DNA from: Sternotherus odoratus
Lineage: Eukaryota > Chordata > Testudines > Kinosternidae
NCBI GenBank assembly: GCA_032164245.1
Contig: JAVMKO010000002.1
Location: forward strand, 96,113,340 to 96,177,339
Reading direction: 5' to 3'
Length of the DNA: 64,000 nucleotides
Shown here piece by piece: positions 34,926 to 50,130 of the stretch. Within the stretch, counting starts at the first letter, position 1. The number at the start of each line of letters is the position of its first letter. Below the pieces are notes generated by a model. That model had not been told where the DNA came from. It worked only from the letters and a program-made list of their open reading frames with translations, and made no database searches. The translations under genes and the position numbers were made by a program.

Positions 34926-37900
34926 AATACCAAAATATTGAGAAATTTGTAATAAAACTGCCAGAGTTAGTGAAACACTATTTTAGCCCCACACTGCCCC
35001 AATTTTATCACCACTGACTTCAGTGGGAGCAGGATCGGGACTCAGAACAGAAGCAGAACTTGGAAGAGAACCCATTACGCTTGTCTTTTCACTGCACCAC
35101 TTCCGTTTAGTTTCCAAATTTAGTTCTGAACTAACAAGGTGCAGCTTTCACTGAATTTGGCTCTTAGAGTCTATCCCTAATTTCCAGTTAAAGCAGATAT
35201 ATGATATGATCATATTCTGCACCATTTCTGCTTTGTAGACTAAAATTCCTAAGGAGAGAGAGAGAGAGAGAGAGAGAGAAATTCTCATCTCTGCATTACT
35301 ATATGTCAGGCTATGTCTGACTCTTATTCATCTTCTGATTTTCCATTTTAAACCTTTCTTTACAAACTGATTCTCTTTCTGGCACAATTTATTATACAAT
35401 ACATACATCCATCCACCCACCCACATAGGTTTGCAATCCTCCACTCCGCAGACCTAGCTCCATTGGGTTAGTCAATTTTTTTTGGTCTAGGTTACTCATA
35501 TTTACAGGTTACATTTTTCATGGGATTATAATTCACATTCGCAATATTTTATGCATATGGCATTTTTATCATGATTCTAAGATAGCCAAATACTGGGCAG
35601 CCACTATAATAATTAAAAGAACCTATGAGACTTGAGTCACTGAACTATGTGCTCACAATACTACAACAAGTAGCAGAAGTAAAATATGGGTCAGACATGC
35701 AGCAGGTCACTCTAATATGATACAATAACACTCAAATATACTACCGCTCCAGCCTGAGGGATTACTGCTTCATTTATCCCATTGTTGGAAATGCTGATTG
35801 AGAGTTGGATCCCCAACAGAGATAAAACTCCTTCACCATCAATACTTAGTGAAAACATTTAACAACTTTCCCTTGTAGAGGTTAACCTACTGTTCCTTTC
35901 AAATGGCACTGTAATATTTATACTTTGTTGCTCTGAATCTCAAGGATCAAATTCCTCTCTAGTGTAACTCCAAAAAAGGTCAGTGGAGTTACACTGGAGA
36001 TATATGTTTCTTACAGCAGAAGAGTCTGAACTCTGTAATGTCAAGGACTGAAGCTTGCCTGCATTCCAAGGGACCCAGTTGTTTATTATTAGTAAATACA
36101 CACAGCTGTGAATATTAGAAATTGCTCACTGCATGAGCTCACCAAAAGTAAAACCCTGCTGTTGATAAGCTTTGTTCTCATCCTTTAGGTAAAGGGAAAA
36201 GGTGGCCAATGGGCCAGGTATCCATCCCTATAGCTGGCATCTAGGGTTCACTCTGGACACCTGTGCTTTGGAATCATACAGTGTTCTTCTGTCCCTGTTA
36301 CATACTGGATGCCCTTACGACTCCATTTTACTTTAGAATGATCTTATTTTTTCTCCACCTCTAAAAAAGGACAGAAAACCCCCACTAAGAGCACAAATAG
36401 AGGCCAGTAGCATGGTCATTAGTTTCCACATGTCAAATGCGATCTATAATAACAATAAACCTCAGTCTATTCTGTCATTAAACAAAGACTTTCTAAAAGG
36501 GCTAGTCTTCAAGAACCAGTCTGTTTTGAGGGTGGCTGTCCATTCATGTATCACTGTGATAGCAGCTGATGCTATAGAACAGATTGTTACACAAGAAGAT
36601 CAGGTTTTTTCTAATAGACACTCTTGATCTGCCTCCTAAAAACTAGAGATTTCATTATTACTAATTTTGTTGGGGAAACATTTCTTGACATCTAACTAAT
36701 GATGCTCCCTAACTCTCATAAAAAGAAGAGGATTAAAATATTAATAGTACATTTTACTGTAACTCTTCTTCCCCCCTTGAAACATGTATTGTAAATCCTC
36801 TCTCTAATAGATTAATTGTATTAAGTTATTTTTGCAGGAATACATTATTGCAGAGTTATGCTGCAGTATTACTGTGTGGGGTGGCTTGATCATATAATCT
36901 TCACAGCAGCTGGAAGTGTAATTAGCATAAAAACCAAATGGTCTCATTAAACATTCCTTTCTTGTAAGACGGGATACATTTAAGGGCCCTTTTCACAAAT
37001 GTCCCATTAAAGCAATGTGTAGTGCTGGCAAGGGGGTTAGTACAGTCTCAAAAAGGCTCCAGCTAGGCAATGCCTGGTTCTTAAAGCCAGGAAATATATT
37101 ATGTAGCAGATTTCAAGAAGGCTCAAAGATGCTGCTATAGAGTGGAATAAACATTAATTTTCTTCAGAAACTCCCCTTTGGCAATTCATTGATAAAAATA
37201 GACAAATGCTACAATCGTCCTCACTGTGAAAATCATAACCGTATCTTCTGTACACGATTTCGTGCATCTATGATTTTTAGTCCATTTGAAATGCCAAATT
37301 TAAAATGATGCATAACGTGCAACTCCAAAGCCACAGAAAATACAGATGGAAAAGACCCGGTAGATCATCTTGTACCCATATTGCCAAGCAGGATAATTTA
37401 TTGCAATACATTTTTGGATGCTAGTCTGTTTGCTTGGTTGAAAATAATCTTTGATTTTAAAGTCTCCATGGAACTTGGGTCCAACAGGAGTAAACAGGTG
37501 AGAGACCCAGTCTGTCCTTATTCACGCCCATTAAAACAATGGATAAAATCTTCAAGAGTGGATTCTGAAAACCCCCCACCATTTTGGGGGGGTTGAAAAG
37601 TACACCATAAGAGGCGCTGAGCGCTTGCAACTGCCAGTGCCATCAGGTGAAAGCTTGTGGGTGTTTAACATCTCTGAAAATCATTTCTGTCAACTGGCAC
37701 CCAAAAATGGAGGCACCCAAAATTAAAGGCTGCTTTTGAAAATCTGGGCCTTTGCATCCAATGCCTTTGCTTTCTACATTCCTCAAAAGAGTGGGAAAGA
37801 TCTTGGGTTTCTCTATCCACATTTTAGTTATTCCTGAGTGACTCTAACACTCCACACAGTTCTGACTGCAGAGTCAGGGCTATCGCCCGGCCTCAAATGT

Positions 37901-38642
37901 TTTAGCAGAATGTTTTGTACAGACTCTTAAAACAATTAATTGAGAGTGAGGACAGACCCTTAAACACTGCATTGCACACTTTTTTCATCACACATTTGCC
38001 TACACTGCAGAGGAAACTTCAGCAGAGTAACTTCTTAAATGTCAATGTAGAACGATATGTAATTTGATGAGATCAGATTTAAGCAAAATAATTAGATGAG
38101 AAAGAGTACAGAATAAGAAACCCACAAAACAACAATGCTTGGTTTTTATGCCAAGGCCACGAGGTACTGGTTTGAAATTACAAGGAAGGAAGGAAGGGAA
38201 ACTATATTATAATTAAAATATTAGTAAAAGTGTCACATGTGTTTGAAATACATGGAGAAATGATGAAGAGACATGTTGGCCAGTTATAAGATGAAATTTC
38301 AGGGAAAGAGAATGGATCCATATAACAGTCCAACTTTTAATCAACTATCTTTTTTAACGAATGCAGTGATATCAGTGCAAATATTGTCCAAACTGAATCT
38401 GAAAATGTAATGGAACTTTAGGAGTAAGCATCAACTTTCTGACAGACACTTAGAATTGTAGTCTCTCACAAAGACTACATTTATCATTTTACAAATGGCA
38501 CTGTGGGATGAGGATCTGTCAGAAAAATGTCTAGTTACTAGTTAAAGTCTGGAAGATACTGGATGCAGAATGCAAAAGATTAGCCAGTTGCATAGAGATC
38601 TGCTTAGAGGTAACCAACTGTTGGGATAAAGTCACCTTTATA
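34926..38642. other. Intronic sequence with (GA)n and candidate conserved block
   Basis: No gene recognised. (GA)n lies at 35254-35279. Palindromic-motif copies are at 34985-35045 and 35935-36000. 36780-36960 is AT-rich with AGATTAATTGTATTAAG and TGTAATTAGCATAAA words and no visible repeat, a possible conserved regulatory block. 37620-37750 is a CACCCAAAAATGGAGG repeat copy. Confidence 0.45.
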
Positions 38643-38650
38643 TCTATATA

Positions 38651-39581
38651 CCGTATATACTCGAGTATAGGCCGACCCGAATATAAGCCGATGCACCTAA
38701 TTTTAGTACAAAAACCGGTAAAATTTATTGACTCGAGTATAAGCCGAGTCCCCCCTGCCGAGGTTCCCCCTGCCGAGTTCCCCCTGCCAAGGTTCCCCCT
38801 TCCCCGCCGCGGGCGGGCTGCCGAGGTTCCCCCTTCCCCGCCGCGGGCGGGCTGCCGAGGTTCCCCCTGCCGAGTTCCCCCTTCCCCGCCACGGGCGGGC
38901 TGCCGAGGTTCCCTCCTCCCCGCCGGACCAAAAAAAAAATGTGCGCCCCGGTTCCTCCCCTCCCCGCCGGACAAAAAAAAAAAAAAAAAAAAAGCCTCGC
39001 TCTCCCGTCCCCGCCGCGCGGGCGGGCTGCTGGGAGCGTCCCGGTTCCCCCCTCCCCGCCGCGGGCGGGCTCCCGGCAGGGACAGGACGGGTCGCGCCCG
39101 CAATGGCCGGGGCTCCCCCCGTGACAGGCCGCGGCACGGAGCCGCCGGGCCCAACCGCCCCGGGATCCTCCCGAGCCAGCCCTGCTACCGCGCAGCGGGG
39201 GCCGTTCCCCCCCCGAGCCCGCCGCCCGGGCCGGGCCCTGCACTCACCCCTCCCCGGGGGGGGAACGGCCCCCGCTGCGCGGTAGCAGGGCTGGCTCGGG
39301 AGGATCCCGGGGCGGTTGGGCCCGGCGGCTCCGTGCCGTGGCCTGTCACGGGGGGAGCCCCGGCCATTGCGGGCGCGACCCGTCCTGTCCCTGCCGGGAG
39401 CCCGCCCGCGGCGGGGAGGGGGGAACCGGGACGCTCCCGGCAGCCCGCCCGCGCGGCGGGGACGGGAGAGCGAGGCTTTTTTTTTTTTTTTTTACCGGGT
39501 TGACTCGAGTATAAGCCGAGGAGGCTTTTTTCAGCCCAAAAAGTGGGCTGAAAAACTCGGCTTATACTCGAGTATATACGG
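38651..39581. mobile_element. GC-rich long-palindrome DNA transposon
   Basis: Inverted ends are CCGTATATACTCGAGTATA at the left and its complement, TATACTCGAGTATATACGG, at the right, followed by GGCCGA/AAGCCGA motifs that recur inside (38733 and 39503). TA-rich flanks suggest insertion at TA. Internally, about 240-bp arms (38992-39235 and about 39250-39478) are near-perfect inverted copies around a short GC-rich centre. Left of the arms are tandem GAGGTTCCCCCT..CCCCGCCGCGGGCGGGCTGCC units. All long frames (up to 270 codons) are palindrome artefacts, mirrored on both strands. I cannot assign a superfamily. Confidence 0.8.
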
Positions 39582-39837
39582 TATATATATAAAAGTCAAA
39601 TGGTGTATGCATGTACGTACGTTCCCTTACTCCTTCCACACCGTTTGAGCTAGAGACTTGAAATTTGGTACAGTTATAGGCTTTAGGGTCCTAATCAGGG
39701 TAAGAATAGAAATTTTTTCAAATCTAACCTCTTACGCCCCCTAGGGGTAAAATTCTTTAAAGCCCATTAACATCAGCTGGGCGGCAGCTTAACAGCTGCT
39801 GTGCTCTGTGACAGTTATGATGTAATAATACCCCCCT

Positions 39838-40136
39838 CCAACGGGCCCGCACTCGCTCAGCTCTCTCCCCCCTCCCCAACGGCCCCTGCACTCGCTCAAC
39901 TCTCTCGCCCCTCCAAGCCCCCCCCACTCCCTCAGCTCTCTCGTCCCTCCCCCCTCCAACAGCCCCCGCACTTGCTCAGCTCTCTCCCCCCTCCCCCCCT
40001 CCAACGGCCCCTGCACTCGCTCAGCTCTCTCCCCCCTCCCACAGCCCCTCCCACTCGCTCAGCTCTTTCCTCCCTCCCCCCCTCCAACGGACCCCGCACT
40101 CGCTCAGCTCTCTTCCCCCCCACCCCTCCAACGGAC
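39838..40136. repeat. C-rich minisatellite, 37-44 bp unit
   Basis: About seven tandem units of the form CCAACGGCCCCTGCACTCGC then TCAGCTCTCTCCCCCCTCC, inside the Helitron-like element. Units vary in the length of the C tract. This is a likely polymorphic locus. Confidence 0.85.
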
Positions 40137-40163
40137 CCGAGCAACTCCAGGTATTTTTGCTAG

Positions 40164-40541
40164 CAGCTTATAAACAATGGTCCCTCTCACTGGACTATAA
40201 GCTTCTTAATTGATTCTTATTATCCAATTAAAGTCTTTAAATTTAAATTAATGTACATTTGTTAAATTAAGAGACATATTGGTCAAATGGATTTTGGGAG
40301 ACAACTTAAATAATCCAGCTGACTTGAATCATACTTTGTAGAACAATTTTTTTCTGGTTTGGAAAACTAAATGCCAAGTTTCAGCAAATGGAAAAAATAC
40401 TACGTAATCTTTTAATAAAGACTGGATCATAATGCATCCACACAAGAGGGCCAAGTTAATGTAGCACAGGCATAGTCCAGCAGAAGAACTTTGTCAGAGG
40501 GGAGAAGATTCATTGTCATCTTCTTTTGCCATCAGTAAAGA
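40164..40541. other. Intronic sequence, no recognised feature
   Basis: Nothing supported. Confidence 0.45.
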
Positions 40542-40793
40542 CAGGGCTGGCTCCAGACGTTTTGCTGCTCCAAGCGGCGCAAAAAACCAAACCAACCAAA
40601 CAAACAAAACCCACCCTGAACTCGTCGAGCTGCTGCCAAAATGCTGCCGCCGGATGAAGTGGTGAAGCAGGTATGGCCGCCGAAATGCCACTGAAAGAAG
40701 CGGAGCACCATCCCAATTACAGACGGCATGCCGCCCCCCAATGTTCGCCGCCCCCATGCAGTGCTTCGGGGCTGGTGCCTCGAGCTGGCCCTG
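40542..40793. mobile_element. Short hAT element with perfect 8-bp TSD
   Basis: A 252-bp element with ends CAGGGCTGGCTCCAG and CGAGCTGGCCCTG, flanked by identical AGTAAAGA at 40534-40541 and 40794-40801. The perfect TSD suggests a relatively recent insertion. Non-coding. Confidence 0.9.
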
Positions 40794-40801
40794 AGTAAAG
40801 A

Positions 40802-41544
40802 TCTGATTCTGTCACAGATTCCGTGACTTCTTCCACTTCAGCCTGTTTCACCTGTCAGCCCCCAGCTCAGGAGTGCAGGAGCAGCAGCCCCAGCCCCTGG
40901 CAGGACTCGGACAGTTAATCCCTCCACAGAGTATTTTAAATTTAAAAAATTAGGACAGGCTTCCGTGAATTTTTGATTATTGCCCTTGACCTGTCTGACT
41001 TTTACTAAAAATCTGTGTGACAAAGCTCTTAACCATCAATTAGACTGCTCCTTATAAGTTAAAAGAAACAGCCCCATCAAGCATTACAATTTTGCCATTT
41101 AGCATTTTATTATGTTCCCAGCTATGACAGGCAACTGTGTCCAACTGCTGACTGCCGTCAAAGGCCTTCAGCCCCTCATGGTAATTAAGGTTATAATGCT
41201 TTCTGGAGAAGATGAAGCTTTAGATAAATTGTTTCAACTTTATATTATTTTTTAAAACTTTTATTCATGCTGTAGTTAAAGTGTGTCTGCATCTAATTTC
41301 GTGTTATAAAACTTTCTAGTATGGCTCTGCTGTAAATATTTATGTTCCAGCCTGGTAACAGTGTCCATCAAAGAAATTCTAGTAGAAATTTCTACTGTGA
41401 AGGGTTTTATGTCCCAGCTGTTGAAAAAAATTGCTCTGGAAAGAATTACACTTTTTTCTCCTCTAACTTGCTGTATGTTGTTTTGAAAATTCCATCAGCA
41501 CTGTTCATTTTAAAACTTGAGGTACATGCCAATCAAATCCCAGA
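40802..41544. other. Intronic sequence, no recognised feature
   Basis: Nothing supported. 40815-41040 is slightly GC-richer in its first part. Confidence 0.45.
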
Positions 41545-42560
41545 GTCATAGATTTCAAGGCCAGAAGCAACCACTGTGACAATCTAATTTGACTTCCTGT
41601 ATAACACAGGGCACAGAACTTCCCAAAATAATTCCTAGAGCAGATCTTTTAGGGAAAAAAAATCCAATCTTGATTTAAAAATTGTCAGTGATGGAGAAAT
41701 CCACCACAACTCCTGGTAAACTGTTCCAATGGTTAATTACCCTCACTTAAAAAAAAAAAAAGATGCCTTATTTCCAGTCAGAATTTATCTAACTACAATC
41801 TCCAGTCACTGAATTACATCATACCATTCTCTGCTGGATTGAAGAGCCTTTTAAAAAATATTTGTTCTCCCGATAGACACTTAAGAACCTTAACTAAGGG
41901 AAGGTTAAGGGTGCCTTGATTAAACGAAATAGACAGAGCTCTTGGAGTCAATAATAAGTTGTGTTTTCTAATCCTTTAATCATTCTCATCACTCTTCTGT
42001 AAACCCTCTCCAATTTATCACATCCTTTGAACCATGGACACTGGAACAGGACACTGTATTCCAGTTAAAGTGACCAGACAGCAAGTGTGAAAAAAATCAG
42101 GACAGAGCCTAGGAGCCTACATAAGAAAAAGACCCCAAAATCAGGACTGTCCCTATAAAATTGGGACTCTGATGACCCTAATTCTAGTAATGGGAAGACC
42201 AGTTCCAAATTCAGAGGTAAAATAACCTCTCTATTTATAGTCCAGATTCCCCTGATTATGTATCTAAGTTTTGGCCACAGCATTGCACTGGGAGCTCATG
42301 GTCATCTGATTACTCACTAGGACTCCCAGATCTTTTCAGAATCACTGCTTCCCAGGATAGAGTTCTCCATCCTACCAGCACAGCCTACATTATTTGTTCC
42401 TAGATGTATATATTCACATTTAGCCATATTAAAACATGTATGCATTGCTTGAGCCCACATTGCTTTATGCCACTGACTGATCTACTTTGTTATTTTACTC
42501 CCCCAATTTTTGTATCATCTGCAAATGTGTGTGTCATCTGAACCCCTAATCTGGATCCAG
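41545..42560 (-). mobile_element. Old CR1/L3-type LINE fragment
   Basis: Starts GAGTCATAGATTTCAAGGCC (the complement of a LINE 3' end) and continues through TGTATAACACAGGGCACAGA, TGATGGAGAAATCCACCACA, CCCTCTCCAATTTATCACAT and CCAATTTTTGTATCATCTGC. I recognise this order from old CR1/L3-like LINEs of reptiles. No intact frame. It is interrupted by a short DNA element at 42066-42180. Confidence 0.7.
42066..42180. mobile_element. 115-bp non-autonomous DNA element (AGTGACCAGAC ends)
   Basis: Ends AAAGTGACCAGAC and CTCTGATGACCCT, near TSD-like ATTCCAGT (42058-42065) and ATTCTAGT (42181-42188). The interior ATCAGGACTGTCCCTATAAA is a familiar turtle MITE sequence. It is inserted in the old LINE, so it is younger than it. 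Confidence 0.7.
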
Positions 42561-43732
42561 AGCTTGATCAAAGAGTCTGCTTTGGCCAATCTTAATATTT
42601 ATGCTTACAACAATGAATAATTTTAAAATGTGTTCTCTTTCACATTTGCTTTAAACTATAGGAAGTGCAAGATGCTCCCGGATGGGTCACCTGCAAGGAA
42701 AGAACCCTAGACCTCTAGATCAAAACACATGAGTCTCTACTGCTTAGGTAAACAACCAGGTCCATTAGCACAGAGGCAGTAGCAGATTCATAAACTGCTG
42801 TGTATGGTCCAGTCACTGGAGGGAGACAAACAGCCACACTGTGTCAGCAGGGATTATTATGTTTTAAACTGCTTTAGTAATTGGGTTTCAAAAGAGCTAT
42901 GAGACGCACAGAAATAGTGCTACAGTGAACTACAGCGATGACTGAAAGAACACGAAGGGCAGGCCACTTGTTTTCCAAAATCATGTCTTTGGTTTTGACA
43001 ACTGTCAAGCCAAAAAAAAAAAAAAAAAGTCACTCAGAACAACTCAGCCACTTATTCCAATTCATTTGTCTCTGCCTGTCAGACCAGGCAGAAGTTGCAA
43101 AGCCATTTAGTTGAACAGTGGCTTTAGGCACTCACCCAGGAAATCCTAACTTGTGCAATTACCTCAGACTCATGTGAGAATTCCCACTTAAATGCTACTC
43201 GTTGGTGAGTAAGAACCACTGACACAAGTAAGGGCCTGCAGGATCAGAATGCACAGTTAAGGCCTCAGGGCTGGCCTCAGGTAGCTGCTAGGACCCAGAG
43301 TGTAGAAAACTGTGTCTGCTGCTGGTGCATATGTATTCTCTCTCCTCTTGATGCACAGAGATGATGGAGTGCTGTGCTGGAGGAAGGAGGGCACAAGTGA
43401 CATAACAAGCAGGCAGGAGAAAAAGTGAAAGGGAATAAAAGAAGCAGCAGGAGCTGCAGGGAGAGAGGAGGAGGAGGAGCCTCTTATATAACTATCTGAC
43501 TAGCACCCCCAGGAGCCTGGACTGATTAAAACCAGCTTCTCAGGGAGCTTCCTGTTTCCTGCTGCTTCCCTGAACCCCTTGAGGAGAACAGGCCGTCAAC
43601 TGAAGTAGTAGGAGCCAGTTAGGCCCTTAAGACGCTGATATCTTCCGTCACTCAGGCCCTGCTACCAGCCTGCTTATTTGTCCCCTTTAATTAAGTGTTG
43701 AGAGCCACTGTAGCTGGCACAGAACAGCAGTG
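42561..43732. other. Intronic sequence; poly-A tract and upstream part of hAT copy
   Basis: A poly-A run of about 16 lies at 43013-43028. From about 43480, a sequence with CCTGTTTCCTGCTGCTTCCC and AAGTGTTGAGAGCCACTGTA probably belongs to the 5' untranslated part of the ZMYM5-like transposon copy that follows. Confidence 0.45.
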
Positions 43733-45497
43733 ATGAGTGAAAGAAGAAAACACCCCTCTGGGGCAGCATTCAGAAAAAGAAAGAAAGCAAAGGCAGCGTT
43801 TCTATCTAAGCAGGAAGGAGCTCTCCTGAGATACATAGACATAAATGTTCACGGTGAGCCTTCCGGCCCCAGTGAGGATGTGAAGAGATGCCTGATCTTC
43901 CACTTAGAGTGCAGGTGACCTGGCAGCTACTGCAGCATCCACATCTCCATCTCAAATGGATGTAACCATGCCCATTCCTGAAGAAAAGTGTGGATCAGAA
44001 AAGTGTGGTGGAGGCGCAAGGAACAGCTGCTGTTGACCTTCGTTCCTTCAGTCTAGATCAGGGGTGGGCAAACTTTTTGGCCCGAGGTCCACACTGGGGT
44101 TCAAAATTGAGCGGAGGGCCGGGTAGGAAGGCCCTGTCCTCTGACCCCCACCCGCTTCCCACCCCCGGACTGCTCCCCTAAAAATCTCTGACCCATGCAA
44201 CCCCCCCTTCCTTGTCCTGTGATCGCCCCCTCCGGAGACCCTCCCACTCTAACTGCCCCGCCAGGACCCCATCCCCCATCAATACCCCCTGCTCTCTGTT
44301 CCCTGACTGCCCCCTCCCGAGACACCCCCATCCACCCTAACCACCACGTGGTGGGGTACCGTGGGGTAAGCCCACCCTCCCTCCCCCAACTTGCTTACCT
44401 GCTGAGCCGGGCGCTGGCCCCGCGGCTGACAGAGCTCCACCTGGCCCTGGGCTGGGGAGTGCGGGGCCACGCGGCTTGCTGCAGTCAGCCCAGCACCCCT
44501 AGCTGGGAGCGTGGAGCTGCTGTCTCGGACTCTGGGCAGCGGCCCACTGTGGGTCTGCTGTTGGGGTGGCTCGCCAGCCCAGCTCTCTGGGCGGCACGCT
44601 TGGCCTGACGCGGATCCGCTGTCCCAGGCTCTGGGCGGTGGCCAGCTGCGGGCCCACTGTCCTGGGCGGCACACCAGCTCCGCCCTCCGGGTGGTGTGCG
44701 GGCAGCGCGCCCGGCCTGCAGCAGGCCCCGCTCTCTGGGGCAGTCTCAGAGTGTCCTGCTCCCCTGGCAGGAGCTCGTGGGCCAGATAAAAATGGCTTGC
44801 GGGCCACAAGTGGTTTGCCCACCCCTGGTTTAGATGATCTAGGACTGTGGATCCACTTGATCAGTAGCCTGAGGGTCTTCCTTGTAATGCATGGGCCACA
44901 GCAAGTGAAAAACTTAAATGTTCTCCAAAGACAATGAAAATAGAAGTTTCCATCCATTACTGGTGTGAAATTCTCAATGGTGACAAAGTGGAGAAACCAT
45001 GGCTTATGTACTCAAAAACGCAGAATGCTGCATACTGTTTTTGTTGCAAACTCTTCCAGTCTAATGTTCCAGCCACATTGGGTTATACAGGAACAAAGGA
45101 CTGGAAAAATCTGGCTATAAATCTGGCATGCCATGAGAAGGCAGCAAATCACCAGAAAGCATTCCATAGGTGGAAAGAGCTTGGGATGAGACTACGGTTA
45201 AAGGCCACCATAGATGATCAGCCTCAAGAGAAGATTGCATCAGAGTCTCTTTACTGGCAAAATATTTCTGAAAAGGCTCATTGCCATTGTGAGAGTGTTT
45301 GCTACCCAAAACCTAGCACTGTGGCAATTCAGATCAGCTGTATGTGCCAAGCACCGGAAACTTCTTTAAAATTGTGGAGCTGATGGCCGAGTTTCATGCG
45401 GTACTCCAGGAGCATCTAAGAACAGTCACCACCCAAAAAAATGTACACACACCACTACCTTAGAAAAACAATTAAAAATGAGTTCATACAGTTACTG
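43733..45497 (+). pseudogene. ZMYM5-like hAT transposase copy, broken
   Basis: A decayed hAT-type transposase gene of the family annotated as 'zinc finger MYM-type protein 5-like'. The N-terminus is MSERRKHPSGAAFRKRKKAK then AAFLSKQEGAL. After the hAT insertion at 44059-44827, frames continue with FLVMHGPQQVKNLNVLQRQ, a stop, a frame change, and KPWLMYSKTQNAAYCFCCKL (about 44990-45050), the TTF-type zinc-finger signature with CxFCCKLF. WKNLAINLACHEKAANHQKAF follows. A weak continuation, VELMAEFHAVLQEHLRT, lies in another frame at about 45375-45425. The catalytic DDE and dimerisation parts are missing. At least two frame breaks plus the insertion make it non-functional. Confidence 0.85.
44059..44827. 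mobile_element. Non-autonomous hAT element inside the transposase copy
   Basis: A 769-bp element starting CAGGGGTGGGCAAACTTTTT and ending TGGTTTGCCCACCCCTG, with TSD GTCTAGAT (44051-44058) and GTTTAGAT (44828-44835). CpG-rich interior. Open frames of up to 176 codons on both strands are composition artefacts. Its ends match those of 51117-51514, so both belong to related subfamilies. Confidence 0.92.
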
Positions 45498-49492
<3,995 letters not shown>

Positions 49493-50130
49493 TGTGGTAG
49501 GGGGACTTTCAATGGGTCCCCACAGGAAGGTTCTATCCAGCCGCATACTCCAATTGACTCACTGAACAACAGGGTAAGGGTTAACAAAAACTTAAGCTTT
49601 TATTCAGCGCGCTGAAGGTTGCTCACCAGACGTAGGGGCAACAACCACTATCAGAACTTGGAAGCTTTTATAACATACTCATGTACATATTCATGAGGCT
49701 CATTGATTATTCATGTATACCCTTACATGGTTAAAACTATGTGGAAACCGGAAGGTTACATCAGAAACATATTCATTGGTCATAATTTGCCGCAGTGCCG
49801 AGCTTGCGCAATAGGTCTCCTGCCTTTAACCTATATTAGTAACAGTTTCAAAGCTTACCCCGAAGGTCAGTCTATTCTTCATACATCAACAACACCAGGT
49901 GTCTTATCTTAGTTAGTATAGGAATGTTTATAAGTATAACACTCCCTTTATTTTCCCATGGGTTGGCATTTCTCACATTTAAGGCCTATTAGCTATTTCT
50001 CAGTTAGCAGTTTGAGATTACCCAGAGTGCTTGACTCCAGTTTAGCTAACTAAGCCTGTGTATGTCTTACATACATTTGCTTATTACAACATAGGGTAAA
50101 GATGTTTACAATAACTTCACTGGAAGTTGC
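49493..50130 (-). mobile_element. Probable solo retroviral-type LTR
   Basis: Read on the minus strand, it has a TATAAAAG box (complement at 49665-49672), then about 60 bp later AATAAA (complement at 49599-49604), then a GT-rich stretch and a TACCACA end (TGTGGTAG at 49493 on plus). This is the promoter-R-polyA layout of an LTR. No primer binding site or gag/pol sequence adjoins it. The far boundary is uncertain and no TSD was found, so the family assignment is tentative. Confidence 0.5.

Larger units (their letters stand above)
38643..40163 (+). mobile_element. Helitron-like non-autonomous element, interrupted
   Basis: A TCTATATA start (38643) resumes after the nested insertion as TATATATAAAAGTCAAATGG (from about 39584). 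It continues with GCATGTACGTACGTTCCC and CTAGAGACTTGAAATTTGG, words typical of animal Helitron 5' regions. The 3' end, GAGCAACTCCAGGTATTTTT followed by GCTAG, matches the usual Helitron terminus ending CTAG at 40160-40163. The 5' flank base is A, as expected; the 3' flank is C rather than T. No Rep/helicase sequence is present. The interior contains a C-rich minisatellite. Confidence 0.6.

Noticed and set aside
38531..39503. Long open frames (up to 270 codons) on both strands
   Set aside because: They lie in the GC-rich palindrome, mirror each other on opposite strands and read low-complexity Pro/Gly/Arg/Ala. They are transposon artefacts.
44195..44957. Overlapping frames of 92-176 codons
   Set aside because: These fall inside the non-coding hAT element at 44059-44827 and appear on both strands.
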